Assembly (NCBI GenBank): GCA_015662475.1
Contig: DQUB01000127.1
Coordinates: 1-6,861 of the forward strand
Source of the DNA: Pyrodictium sp.
GTDB taxonomy: Archaea > Thermoproteota > Thermoprotei_A > Sulfolobales > Pyrodictiaceae
Reading direction: 5' to 3'
Length of the DNA stretch: 6,861 nt
Shown: one piece after another, positions 1-5,769 of the stretch
How the letters are laid out: every line of letters starts with the position of its first letter
Numbering within the stretch: position 1 is the first letter of the stretch
Program-made: the position numbers and the translations under genes
Notes under the pieces: model-generated
What the model saw: the letters and a program-made list of their open reading frames with translations, nothing else
Database searches by the model: none
Told to the model about the DNA's origin: nothing

Positions 1-1
1 A

Positions 2-415
2 AAACTAGCATCTGCAACACCAAAAACCCCCAAACTCCCAACACCTCTACTTCTTGCAGGCTACCTAAAACGCCATATAGACTCTGGTGTACCCCTAGAC
101 CGTGTAGCCGAAACGTTGGCTTCCAAGGGTAGACAGGGTTGCCTCGGAGTTGCAATAGCCTCGCAAAACTATGGGATCACCGCCGGCTCTCCAACATACC
201 CAGCACTCTACATTTCGTCTAGGAGAGAGTGTAGATACGCAATAGCATCTAACGGGTATGTATTGGCCGTCCTAGACAACGAAGCCTATAAAAAGCTGGA
301 ACCTATGCTGGAAGAGTTCAACGTTAGAACATTGGAAGAAACTTTATCCGTAATACCAGCCCACGGATACCCACGTGCTACCCTTGCCGGGCAACAGCGT
401 GCTCAGCTACGCTAG
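2..415 (+). CDS. 3' part of an unrecognised protein gene entering from the left edge
   Basis: The frame is open from base 2 to a TAG at 413-415, giving 137 visible residues, so the gene very probably begins outside the window. A TTG at 116 is only an internal codon: nothing like an SD lies before it and the frame upstream of it stays open and protein-like. The visible part starts proline- and leucine-rich. It then has a helix (LKRHIDSGVPLDRVAETLAS), a small-residue stretch around GVAIASQNYG, a likely beta strand pair (ECRYAIASNGYVLAVLDNEA) and a charged helix (KKLEPMLEEFNVRTLEETL). I do not recognise the family. Codon use (AGA/AGG, ATA) matches the other genes. The last 38 bases overlap the 3' end of the minus-strand gene to the right. 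I am fairly sure it is coding; no function can be given. Confidence 0.6.
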   Translation, partial: KLASATPKTPKLPTPLLLAGYLKRHIDSGVPLDRVAETLASKGRQGCLGVAIASQNYGITAGSPTYPALYISSRRECRYAIASNGYVLAVLDNEAYKKLEPMLEEFNVRTLEETLSVIPAHGYPRATLAGQQRAQLR

Positions 416-935
416 TCTCTTTACCAGCCTCTTCAGCCTCTACACAGAGATCTTCTCTACACCTCACAGACTCTACACCCTTAACACTTTCCGGCAACTC
501 AAAGAGAGTTGCCTTGATAGAATCTCTCAAAGTCTTTCTAACAGCAAGCAAACTCCTTATATCGGCCAATACCTTCTTCGAACTAGCCTCATCCCCTCTT
601 TCAAGAGCCTCTACAAGCCTTCTAGCAAGCTTCTCTATAGACTCATCACAGTGTACAAGAGCCATTGAAAGATGTTTTAGAGTACACCATAAACTCTCCA
701 CTGTAGATCTAAACTCGCTACCTCCACCTCCAAAATCTGAAAGTCCTAGAGAACTGTATAGTACTTCGCCAACCTTCTTCCTTCCAATCCTAAGCTTATT
801 GACAAGTGCAAGTATTCTAGGATCAACATCTTCCAACTCACCTCCAATTTCAAGTAGATGCTGTTCTGCATGAGCCAAGTGGGCTAGAAGATAGACCATC
901 TCTTCAGCTAACGCTTCTTCCCATACACCAACCAT
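378..935 (-). CDS. unrecognised all-helical protein (185 aa)
   Basis: Predicted cytosolic protein made almost wholly of helices; family not recognised. It starts at ATG (933-935) with a GGGGAG-type SD a few bases upstream. Helix 1 (residues 5-30) carries a dense set of polar residues on a hydrophobic face: E11, E12, H19, H22, E24 and H26. Helix 2 (38-63) is basic. A glycine-rich loop DFGGGGSEF (67-75) follows, then two long helices (78-113 and 118-147). Helix 3 has H88 and H95-C96-D97-E98. The tail (150-185) has two cysteines, C159 and C164, and is probably flexible. The His/Glu pattern in a four-helix layout could bind a metal, as in ferritin-like or hemerythrin-like bundles, but no diagnostic ExxH pair is complete. 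It is divergent from the wHTH gene at 1100 across a 164-bp spacer and overlaps its left neighbour tail to tail by 38 bp. Confidence 0.75.
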   Translation of the reverse strand: MVGVWEEALAEEMVYLLAHLAHAEQHLLEIGGELEDVDPRILALVNKLRIGRKKVGEVLYSSLGLSDFGGGGSEFRSTVESLWCTLKHLSMALVHCDESIEKLARRLVEALERGDEASSKKVLADIRSLLAVRKTLRDSIKATLFELPESVKGVESVRCREDLCVEAEEAGKETSVAEHAVARQG

Positions 936-968
936 ACGCTCCCCACAAAAATTACTTAGCAGTTAACC

Positions 969-981
969 AAATATAGCTTTT
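969..981 (-). promoter_or_regulatory. candidate TATA/BRE element for the 378-935 gene
   Basis: Read on the minus strand this is AAAAGCTATATTT, an A-rich BRE-like start followed by a TATA-like core, about 35-45 bases upstream of the ATG at 935. A transcript starting about 25 bases downstream would begin near 943-950, just before the GGGGAG SD, giving a very short leader as is usual in crenarchaea. Assigned by eye only. The rest of the divergent spacer (936-1099) shows no clear TATA element for the plus-strand gene; the best is the weak AAAAGATGATAAG at 1048-1060. Confidence 0.4.
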
Positions 982-1087
982 ACCGTGCAACAAATGCAGA
1001 TAATCAAAAAGCCATCAAAATAGTCGAGAACGCTAGAATGCAAAGAGAAAAGATGATAAGATGGGAGTCTACTAAAATTGAAAATGT

Positions 1088-1092
1088 GGTGA
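1088..1092 (+). promoter_or_regulatory. ribosome binding site of the wHTH gene
   Basis: GGTGA, complementary to the archaeal 16S 3' end, sits 7 bases before the ATG at 1100. This supports that ATG as the start. Confidence 0.55.
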
Positions 1093-1099
1093 ACGGTAT

Positions 1100-1564
1100 A
1101 TGAGACTTCTAGAAGCAGCTATTCTAGTAGCTCTTGCTAAAGGTGTAGAAACTTCTGATAAGCTTGCTGAACTGCTTAAAGCGGATAAAGACTCTATCTC
1201 AAAAATCTTAGAAGAGCTTGAAGCAAAAGGTCTTGTCAAGAGAGATGTGAAAGGCTTCATATTCAAAAAGACCGTGTACAGGCTAACCGAGAAAGGCTAT
1301 GAGATGCTAGAAGAGGCCACTAGAAGACTTAAAGACGCCGCTAAAGAACTTGAGGAACTTGGTAAAAGACTGGAAAAAGAACACCAGATTGTAGAAACAA
1401 TATCATCTTCCAGAGAAGATTTCGCAGAGCTTATCACAATAGCACCTCTCCTATCCTGGCTAGGACTACTAGATGTCGCTCTAATGCCAATCATACTATC
1501 ATCTTTAGCTGATCATGAAGATGTCGACATTGACGATGAATCCTACGACATATACATCGAATAA
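1100..1564 (+). CDS. winged helix-turn-helix DNA-binding protein with hydrophobic segment and acidic tail
   Basis: Probable transcriptional regulator of 154 residues. The N-terminal wHTH is clear: helix 1 (2-14), helix 2 (17-27, TSDKLAELLKA), recognition helix (30-43, KDSISKILEELEAKG) and a wing (44-62) with LVKRD, then KTVYRLTEKG, the typical end of MarR/PadR/ArsR-like wings. A long charged helix (63-100) with leucine/alanine spacing could form a dimerising coiled coil. Residues 111-137 are strongly hydrophobic (LITIAPLLSWLGLLDVALMP), either a buried amphipathic helix or a single membrane segment. The end (138-154) is highly acidic, with nine Asp/Glu. The ATG has a GGTGA SD 7 bases upstream. 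It is divergent from the helical gene to its left and convergent with the V4R-like gene to its right. Ligand and targets cannot be read from the sequence. I am confident of the wHTH, less so of membrane attachment. Confidence 0.85.
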   Translation: MRLLEAAILVALAKGVETSDKLAELLKADKDSISKILEELEAKGLVKRDVKGFIFKKTVYRLTEKGYEMLEEATRRLKDAAKELEELGKRLEKEHQIVETISSSREDFAELITIAPLLSWLGLLDVALMPIILSSLADHEDVDIDDESYDIYIE

Positions 1565-1650
1565 AAACAAACTTGTAAGGAGAAAGTCGTGGACTATAAA
1601 CATGTTGATGCCAAGCTCCCGCATACTAGTTGTTAAAGATGTTTTCGAGA

Positions 1651-2178
1651 TCAGCTAGTAGTTGTCTCAAGTTTATATTCTGTGCAGCAAAGTTCACCTA
1701 TCCTCTTAATAACCGTTGGTTTTTGGACAAGTCTAATAGAGATTCCTTCAAGCTTTGCAATACCCTCGAAAAGTCTTGGGAAAGGACATACAGAACCCTG
1801 TATTTCTGCAAGCCCAACACCTTTTGGACAATAACGACATGTAGAGCCTCCAAAGCAAGCTCTAATGATGTTCTCATCGATCTTTTCTAAATTGACTTTG
1901 CTGCCAAGTTTGAGGGCCTCATTGACACTAACTAATATTGCTTTAAACTTTTCAATTTCACTGCTCTGCGAAGCAACATTGTCCAAATATCCTAGTACTT
2001 TGAGATATGAGTGGAAAGTTGGAGTCATTTTTCCAATAATATAGTTGATTGTGCCTTGTGTTAACAGCCCTTCTTCAGCTAATGCCGACAAAAGTGTTGC
2101 GAAAAGAGCTTCGCAAGGTGCAATTTTTCTAGAGGTGATTGTGCGCCTGATATAGTCTAAGTTTATGTTCCGACGCAA
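1651..2178 (-). CDS. cysteine-rich protein with probable V4R-like (4-vinyl reductase/Bet3 fold) domain
   Basis: A 175-residue protein whose second half resembles the V4R small-molecule-binding domain. In that family a Cys-containing VCxF...G motif is followed by a short strand pair and then a final pair of Cys-bearing strands. Here VCPFPRLFEG (130-139), LEGISIRLVQKPT (143-155) and GELCCTEYKL (161-170) fit this pattern. Just before them is an unusual cluster: C108, then C114-x2-C117 within STCRYCPKG. With C131, C164 and C165 this makes six Cys in 58 residues, suggesting metal binding or disulphides. The N-terminal half (1-90) is helical. The start is TTG: an in-frame TGA lies 9 bases upstream, and a perfect GGTGATC SD precedes the TTG by 7 bases. 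Known V4R proteins act as ligand sensors or in tetrapyrrole/hydrocarbon-related processes. The assignment is by motif memory and could be wrong. The coding sequence itself is secure. Confidence 0.75.
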   Translation of the reverse strand: MRRNINLDYIRRTITSRKIAPCEALFATLLSALAEEGLLTQGTINYIIGKMTPTFHSYLKVLGYLDNVASQSSEIEKFKAILVSVNEALKLGSKVNLEKIDENIIRACFGGSTCRYCPKGVGLAEIQGSVCPFPRLFEGIAKLEGISIRLVQKPTVIKRIGELCCTEYKLETTTS

Positions 2179-2185
2179 AGTGTGT

Positions 2186-2192
2186 GATCACC
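2186..2192 (-). promoter_or_regulatory. ribosome binding site deciding a TTG start
   Basis: GGTGATC on the minus strand is a 7-base perfect complement of the archaeal 16S rRNA 3' end (GAUCACC). It lies 7 bases before the TTG at 2176-2178. The TGA inside it is in frame with the gene, so no earlier start is possible, and the next in-frame Met is residue 51. The TTG start is therefore well supported. Confidence 0.8.
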
Positions 2193-2216
2193 GAATAGTA
2201 TTGCTAACCCAATAAC

Positions 2217-2236
2217 ATTATAAGTTTTAAACTTAT
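2217..2236 (-). promoter_or_regulatory. promoter of the V4R-like gene with an overlapping 17-nt palindrome (candidate operator)
   Basis: On the minus strand an A-rich BRE-like AAAAC leads into CTTATAAT (2217-2224). That places a transcript start near 2194, directly before the GGTGATC ribosome site. The palindrome ATAAGTTT-T-AAACTTAT (2220-2236) has two perfect 8-base arms around one central base and covers BRE and TATA. Archaeal repressors often bind exactly there and block TBP/TFB. Which protein would bind is unknown; the wHTH protein encoded next door is one candidate. A random AT-rich palindrome is the alternative. Confidence 0.5.
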
Positions 2237-2278
2237 TTCACAAAATAAAGATATTCTTTTAACTTTTGAACATTGTAG

Positions 2279-2321
2279 AAAAAGTACTATAGATTGTGTA
2301 GCGGTTGTAAGCTTTTACAAC
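2279..2321 (-). terminator. candidate terminator after the helicase gene
   Basis: Sixteen bases after the helicase stop codon, on the coding strand, is a perfect inverted repeat GTTGTAA-AAGC-TTACAAC (2304-2321; 7-bp stem, 4-base loop). A run of five T follows about 20 bases further on (2279-2283). Archaeal RNA polymerase mainly stops at T runs. The stem is not directly joined to the T run, so this is a weak call. Confidence 0.3.
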
Positions 2322-2336
2322 ATCGTAAAGTGTTTA

Positions 2337-5300
2337 TTAAGGTTTGGAGGTCTGCGATTTCGATAGCTCTTTCAGAATGGCGTATGCGATGTAGATAGCT
2401 TTTACTCTCTTTCCAAGATAGTCTCCGAGTTTTTCTAAGAACTTCTTTGAATGATGCTTGGTTTCTGCTAGAGCTGCGAGAGGTTCTTCAAGTCTAGGTT
2501 TTTCTAGTCCTTCAATGTTGAGTGCTTCAACAAGTTGTTCTAAGGGAGTATTTCTTTCAAGTCCTATGTGTTCTAAGAGCGATGCTGTATCTTCAGCTTC
2601 TTCTAGTATTCGTACAAGTTTCTTTAGCCCGGCTTTGTGCGCCATTTTGATTGCAGCTTGTTTATTGTAGACTGCGAGTTTGAATCCTTCGTAGTAGACT
2701 TGATCTTCAATCCAGGATTCGATTTCTAGAAGCTTTCTTGGAGGTCTTGCAAGTGGTAGTTTAACGTATATGTCTGCAGCTGATAGAGTGTGTTCACCAT
2801 CGAAGGCTGCTAGACCAATTATTGTCTCTGGTACAACTTCGCTAGATCCTTCTACATCTTCTGCAACAACGTCTACTGCTATTATGCGATTAGCTCTGCT
2901 TGGCTTTGGTATGGTGATTGTTTTGCCTGCTAATGTTGCTCTTATCTTTTCTCGGAGAAGGAGCAAGTCTATGATTCTAGCAGCTGCTCTTTTCGCTAAC
3001 TCCCAGTCCATGTTCAGTGTTATCATGTCGCTATAAGCTATCTCGTCTAGCTGCATTAGCAAAACTGTGTCGAGATCTGTAGGCTTGTACTCTTCAACTG
3101 CCCTCTTAACTTGCAACCAGTCAAGCTGTTCTAGAAGACCTGCGGCTTCAGGTTCATGCAACTCTACAAGTTTTTTATCGCCAAGCTTCTCTACACTATA
3201 CATTATAGTTTCAAACGCAATGCCATACACTTTGCGTAGTACAAGCATTATGTAGGCAAGCCCTATCCTTAGCAGTGTTGGATTGTCCTCTTCGGATGCT
3301 TCAACCACAATACCGTAGGTGTAATCGCGATATTCTCCAGCTGTATTAACTGGAACGTAGATCGTCTTTCTATCGAATGTTACAATATGCTTGCCTCCAA
3401 CCTCAACAAGTCTAGGCTTGTCCGAGTATACTGTCCAGACAACTCTATTCGGCACTTTTCTTAAGAGTCCAAACCCTAGACGTGGTGGATAGACTAGTGC
3501 AACAACGTGTGATACAAGTTTCGCTCTTGCAATATCCTTTAACAGGTTAGCCTCTTCACCCCACCTAGCCTTCGTAAACTTATACTCTTCAACTGCTTCC
3601 TCAAGCCCTTCAACCTCCCAAGGCTTTAGCTTCACCAGTGGCTTCTCCACCACAGCTTTGACAATCCTAGATCTAGAGCCTGCTTCTAGTCTAACAACTA
3701 TAGCGTCTTCTGCATAGTCTATACAGCCAACCTGAAACCTTTCAACAAGATCACACCAGCCTATAGGCTCTAAAGGCCTTCTCTCATCTTCTCCAACCTC
3801 AAGATACCTTTTAACTCCGTAGGGTGGCCCAAACTCGTAAAAGTTAAGTCTCTCCCAAACCCATCTCATCCTCTTCTCGTCAACCCTATCCCCTTTCAAC
3901 ACACCAATCTGTCTCAAAACATCGACTTCTTCATCGCTTAGCCTACCCATCTTGCCATACCAGGGTGAGATAAGTTTTGCAAGTCCTGTAAACAGCATGC
4001 GGTAGCGGTTTCGAGGGTTTACAATCGTCTTTTCTAGCGGCATATTTCTCCACTCTATAAACGCGTTAATTCCCTTTGACAAGAGCTCTCGATCCCACAT
4101 AGACGTGGGGATTATGATAGTCTCGGTGTAGCCTATGTTGCTTCTACGTCCTTTCCTTCCTTCACGCTGCCAATACTCTCTAACATCCTCTGGAAGTCCC
4201 ACATGCACAACTCTAACAATAGTGCCAATGTCTATGCCTTGAGCTAGAGTTCGCGGGCTAATAACTATTTTCAGCCTACCACTTCTAGCTGCCTCCTCAA
4301 TCTCCTCTCTCTTAGACTTAGAGACTAGATGGTGGTGTGTAGCAACAGTAGAAGCTCTATCGCCGAGACGTTCGCGAAGCTTTCTAGCAAGTTGCTCAGC
4401 ACCCGCTATGCTTCTCGTGAACACAAGTGTAACACCGTCATCCTCTACATAGCCTGCAAGAATCTCGACAACATCGAGTCCCGGAGATGGAACTTCAACA
4501 CCTAGTGCTTGGAGATAGGCTACCACTCTGTAGAGGTTTCGGCGAAACTCGTTGAAATCTTCTAGAGCACGCTTTACATCAGGATCTAGCTTGTCGAGAA
4601 CATTCTTTGCTCTTTCTCTAGCCTCTTCAAAAACTCTTCTAACCTCTTTGCCTAGAACAAGATAGACTCTATTTTCCACGCGAAACGGTTTACCTCTAAC
4701 AACAGCTGTCCTACGCCCTGTAACCTCTTCAAGTCTCTTAGCAAGCTCTTCTGGGTTAGCAAGAGTAGCACTTAAAACGACCACTTGTACGCCTCCGCTA
4801 GAATATTTTGCGAGAATCTCTATCATAGCATCCAAAAGGGCTATGTTACGCGGACCATAGAAGTCTAGTTCGTCAACAACAAGAAGCTGTAAGCGTCTAA
4901 AGAAAGGCTCTAGTAGGCTCTTACTAGGAGACTCCAACAATCTCTTCACATCGTGCATGAGGAAAGCAGGATTTGTTACAACTATATCAGCACTAGCTAT
5001 AAGAGTTCGTAGACCAGTTCTCCCCAGCTTTTTCTCAAGCTCACTTCTACGAGAAGCATCAAGAGCAACAACATTCTTCCCAACAACACCAGCATACTCT
5101 CCAAGTCTTCTAACCTGATCATTGGCAAGAGCAAGTGTTGGGTAGACAGCCAAAGCCTTTCTACCATAGGCAAGCGCGTAGATAGCCCAAGCCTCGGTCT
5201 TACCAGACCCAGTCCCAGAAACCATGACAAGATTATAGCCTTTCTTCAAAGCCTCATACGCTTCAAGCTGATGCCTATAAAGTCTCCAACCTCCAATAGG

Positions 5301-5444
5301 AAGACGTCTAAGCTCTGGCAAAAGATCAGCAAAAACTATACTAGCATGTTCAGGTTTGCACCCCTCCTCGCGAAAGAACAGATAGTCATAGCCTAGCTTC
5401 TCAAGCAACACACCACTATCAACTCTAACCACGCTACACCCCAA
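2337..5444 (-). CDS. superfamily 2 DNA helicase, MrfA (YprA)/Hrq1-like, with C-terminal RNase H-like region
   Basis: ATP-driven nucleic acid helicase of 1035 residues. RecA domain 1 has RHQ (57-59), Walker A SGTGSGKT (76-83), TNPAFLMHD (157-165), the DEAD-type box VVDELD (189-194, DELD instead of DEAH) and SAT (225-227). RecA domain 2 has LVFTR (340-344), SPRTLAQGIDIG (396-407) and QREGRKGR (426-433). The HHHLVSKSKREE stretch (370-381) and GIDIG match MrfA/Hrq1-type helicases. Residues ~690-830 are placed like their DUF1998 domain (HEPEAAGLLEQLDW, 763-776) but lack its four-Cys zinc cluster; only four Cys occur in the whole protein (3, 29, 564, 574). Residues ~850-1030 resemble a DnaQ/RNase H-like fold without intact catalytic acids. 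Bacterial MrfA acts in repair of mitomycin damage; DNA repair is a reasonable inference here. The first possible start is TTG at 5442-5444 with no close SD; GTG at 5430-5432 (residue 5) is an alternative. Other archaeal SF2 groups such as Lhr are less likely. Confidence 0.93.
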   Translation of the reverse strand: MGCSVVRVDSGVLLEKLGYDYLFFREEGCKPEHASIVFADLLPELRRLPIGGWRLYRHQLEAYEALKKGYNLVMVSGTGSGKTEAWAIYALAYGRKALAVYPTLALANDQVRRLGEYAGVVGKNVVALDASRRSELEKKLGRTGLRTLIASADIVVTNPAFLMHDVKRLLESPSKSLLEPFFRRLQLLVVDELDFYGPRNIALLDAMIEILAKYSSGGVQVVVLSATLANPEELAKRLEEVTGRRTAVVRGKPFRVENRVYLVLGKEVRRVFEEARERAKNVLDKLDPDVKRALEDFNEFRRNLYRVVAYLQALGVEVPSPGLDVVEILAGYVEDDGVTLVFTRSIAGAEQLARKLRERLGDRASTVATHHHLVSKSKREEIEEAARSGRLKIVISPRTLAQGIDIGTIVRVVHVGLPEDVREYWQREGRKGRRSNIGYTETIIIPTSMWDRELLSKGINAFIEWRNMPLEKTIVNPRNRYRMLFTGLAKLISPWYGKMGRLSDEEVDVLRQIGVLKGDRVDEKRMRWVWERLNFYEFGPPYGVKRYLEVGEDERRPLEPIGWCDLVERFQVGCIDYAEDAIVVRLEAGSRSRIVKAVVEKPLVKLKPWEVEGLEEAVEEYKFTKARWGEEANLLKDIARAKLVSHVVALVYPPRLGFGLLRKVPNRVVWTVYSDKPRLVEVGGKHIVTFDRKTIYVPVNTAGEYRDYTYGIVVEASEEDNPTLLRIGLAYIMLVLRKVYGIAFETIMYSVEKLGDKKLVELHEPEAAGLLEQLDWLQVKRAVEEYKPTDLDTVLLMQLDEIAYSDMITLNMDWELAKRAAARIIDLLLLREKIRATLAGKTITIPKPSRANRIIAVDVVAEDVEGSSEVVPETIIGLAAFDGEHTLSAADIYVKLPLARPPRKLLEIESWIEDQVYYEGFKLAVYNKQAAIKMAHKAGLKKLVRILEEAEDTASLLEHIGLERNTPLEQLVEALNIEGLEKPRLEEPLAALAETKHHSKKFLEKLGDYLGKRVKAIYIAYAILKELSKSQTSKP

Positions 5445-5451
5445 CCCCGAG

Positions 5452-5457
5452 ATATAA
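5452..5457 (-). promoter_or_regulatory. candidate TATA box of the helicase gene
   Basis: TTATAT on the minus strand lies 8-13 bases before the annotated TTG (5444) and 20-25 bases before an in-frame GTG at 5430-5432. If it is the TATA box, transcription would start at or near that GTG, giving a leaderless mRNA and removing four residues. GAGGAGGTC at 5466-5474 is a strong SD sequence but is 20 or more bases from either start, so it probably does not serve them. Confidence 0.3.
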
Positions 5458-5508
5458 CTCCTACTAGACCTCCTCTACAACTCGACCTCCAAAAGAACAT
5501 GAAAATAC

Positions 5509-5769
5509 ATGGCCAAGAACAGTGGAACAAGAGACTATTACCTTCGGCCAGAAACACCATACACGCTCAACACCAATCCGCCTCAAACCCGTAGATAAGA
5601 TTGTGGGCACACAATATCAGCTACACCCTCTACTCGTCCCCCAATAGTTGGACCCGCTAATGTTGTTGATAAGGACGTAGATGGGCATTCAACGGTGCAG
5701 AGTAAACCTATGGTGTTCCGCACACCAGGTTTGGATGGGCATTGCAATGTGTTCTGCTGTAGGGAGTAG
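5509..5769 (+). pseudogene. possible decayed coding remnant in the helicase/nuclease spacer
   Basis: In one plus-strand frame an ATG at 5509 gives 29 codons (begins MAKNSGTRDYYLRPETPY), a TAA at 5596-5598, then 56 more open codons to a TAG at 5767-5769. This TAG directly abuts the stop codon of the opposite-strand nuclease gene. The second segment reads like protein (for example GPANVVDKDVDGHS) and contains DGH twice, 18 codons apart. A single in-frame stop in an otherwise open 86-codon frame suggests a broken small gene or the 3' end of a lost element. The DCGH and VVDKDV stretches vaguely recall TnpB C-termini, but the match is too weak to name it. Chance openness in unconstrained DNA is a real alternative. 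Confidence 0.2.
5680..5743. repeat. stem-loop between two 10-bp direct repeats
   Basis: GATGGGCATT occurs at 5680-5689 and again at 5734-5743, 54 bases apart, and similarity continues loosely afterwards (CAACGGTG versus CAATGTG). Between them, 5704-5732 forms an inverted repeat: AAACCT, a 2-base bulge, GGTGT, loop TCCGC, ACACC, AGGTTT. That is 11 base pairs with a 5-base loop, only 38 bases past the end of the nuclease gene on the minus strand. No T run follows on either strand, so it is not an ordinary terminator. It could be an RNA structure, a protein-binding site, or the end of a degraded transposable element. Confidence 0.55.

Noticed and set aside
514..873. Plus-strand frame of 119 residues opposite the helical protein gene
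   Set aside because: Serine/leucine-rich antisense shadow; the minus-strand frame is longer, has an SD and a candidate promoter, and reads as an ordinary helical protein.
936..1099. C/D box or other small RNA in the divergent spacer
   Set aside because: GATGATAAG resembles a C box, but no matching D box (CTGA) at proper spacing was found.
1589..1636. 15-residue frame (GTG start) behind a clear AAGGAG, 25 bases after the wHTH gene
   Set aside because: The SD-like site is good, but the peptide is very short, shows no recognisable features and sits between two convergent gene ends; chance is likely.
5640..5743. Two minus-strand mini-frames beginning ATGCCCATC, one in each direct repeat
   Set aside because: They are 17 and 24 codons, differ after the first three residues, and follow simply from the repeated GATGGGCATT.
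5680..5743. CRISPR-like repeat-spacer arrangement
   Set aside because: Only two copies of a 10-base repeat, and the intervening 44 bases form an internal stem-loop, unlike CRISPR spacers.
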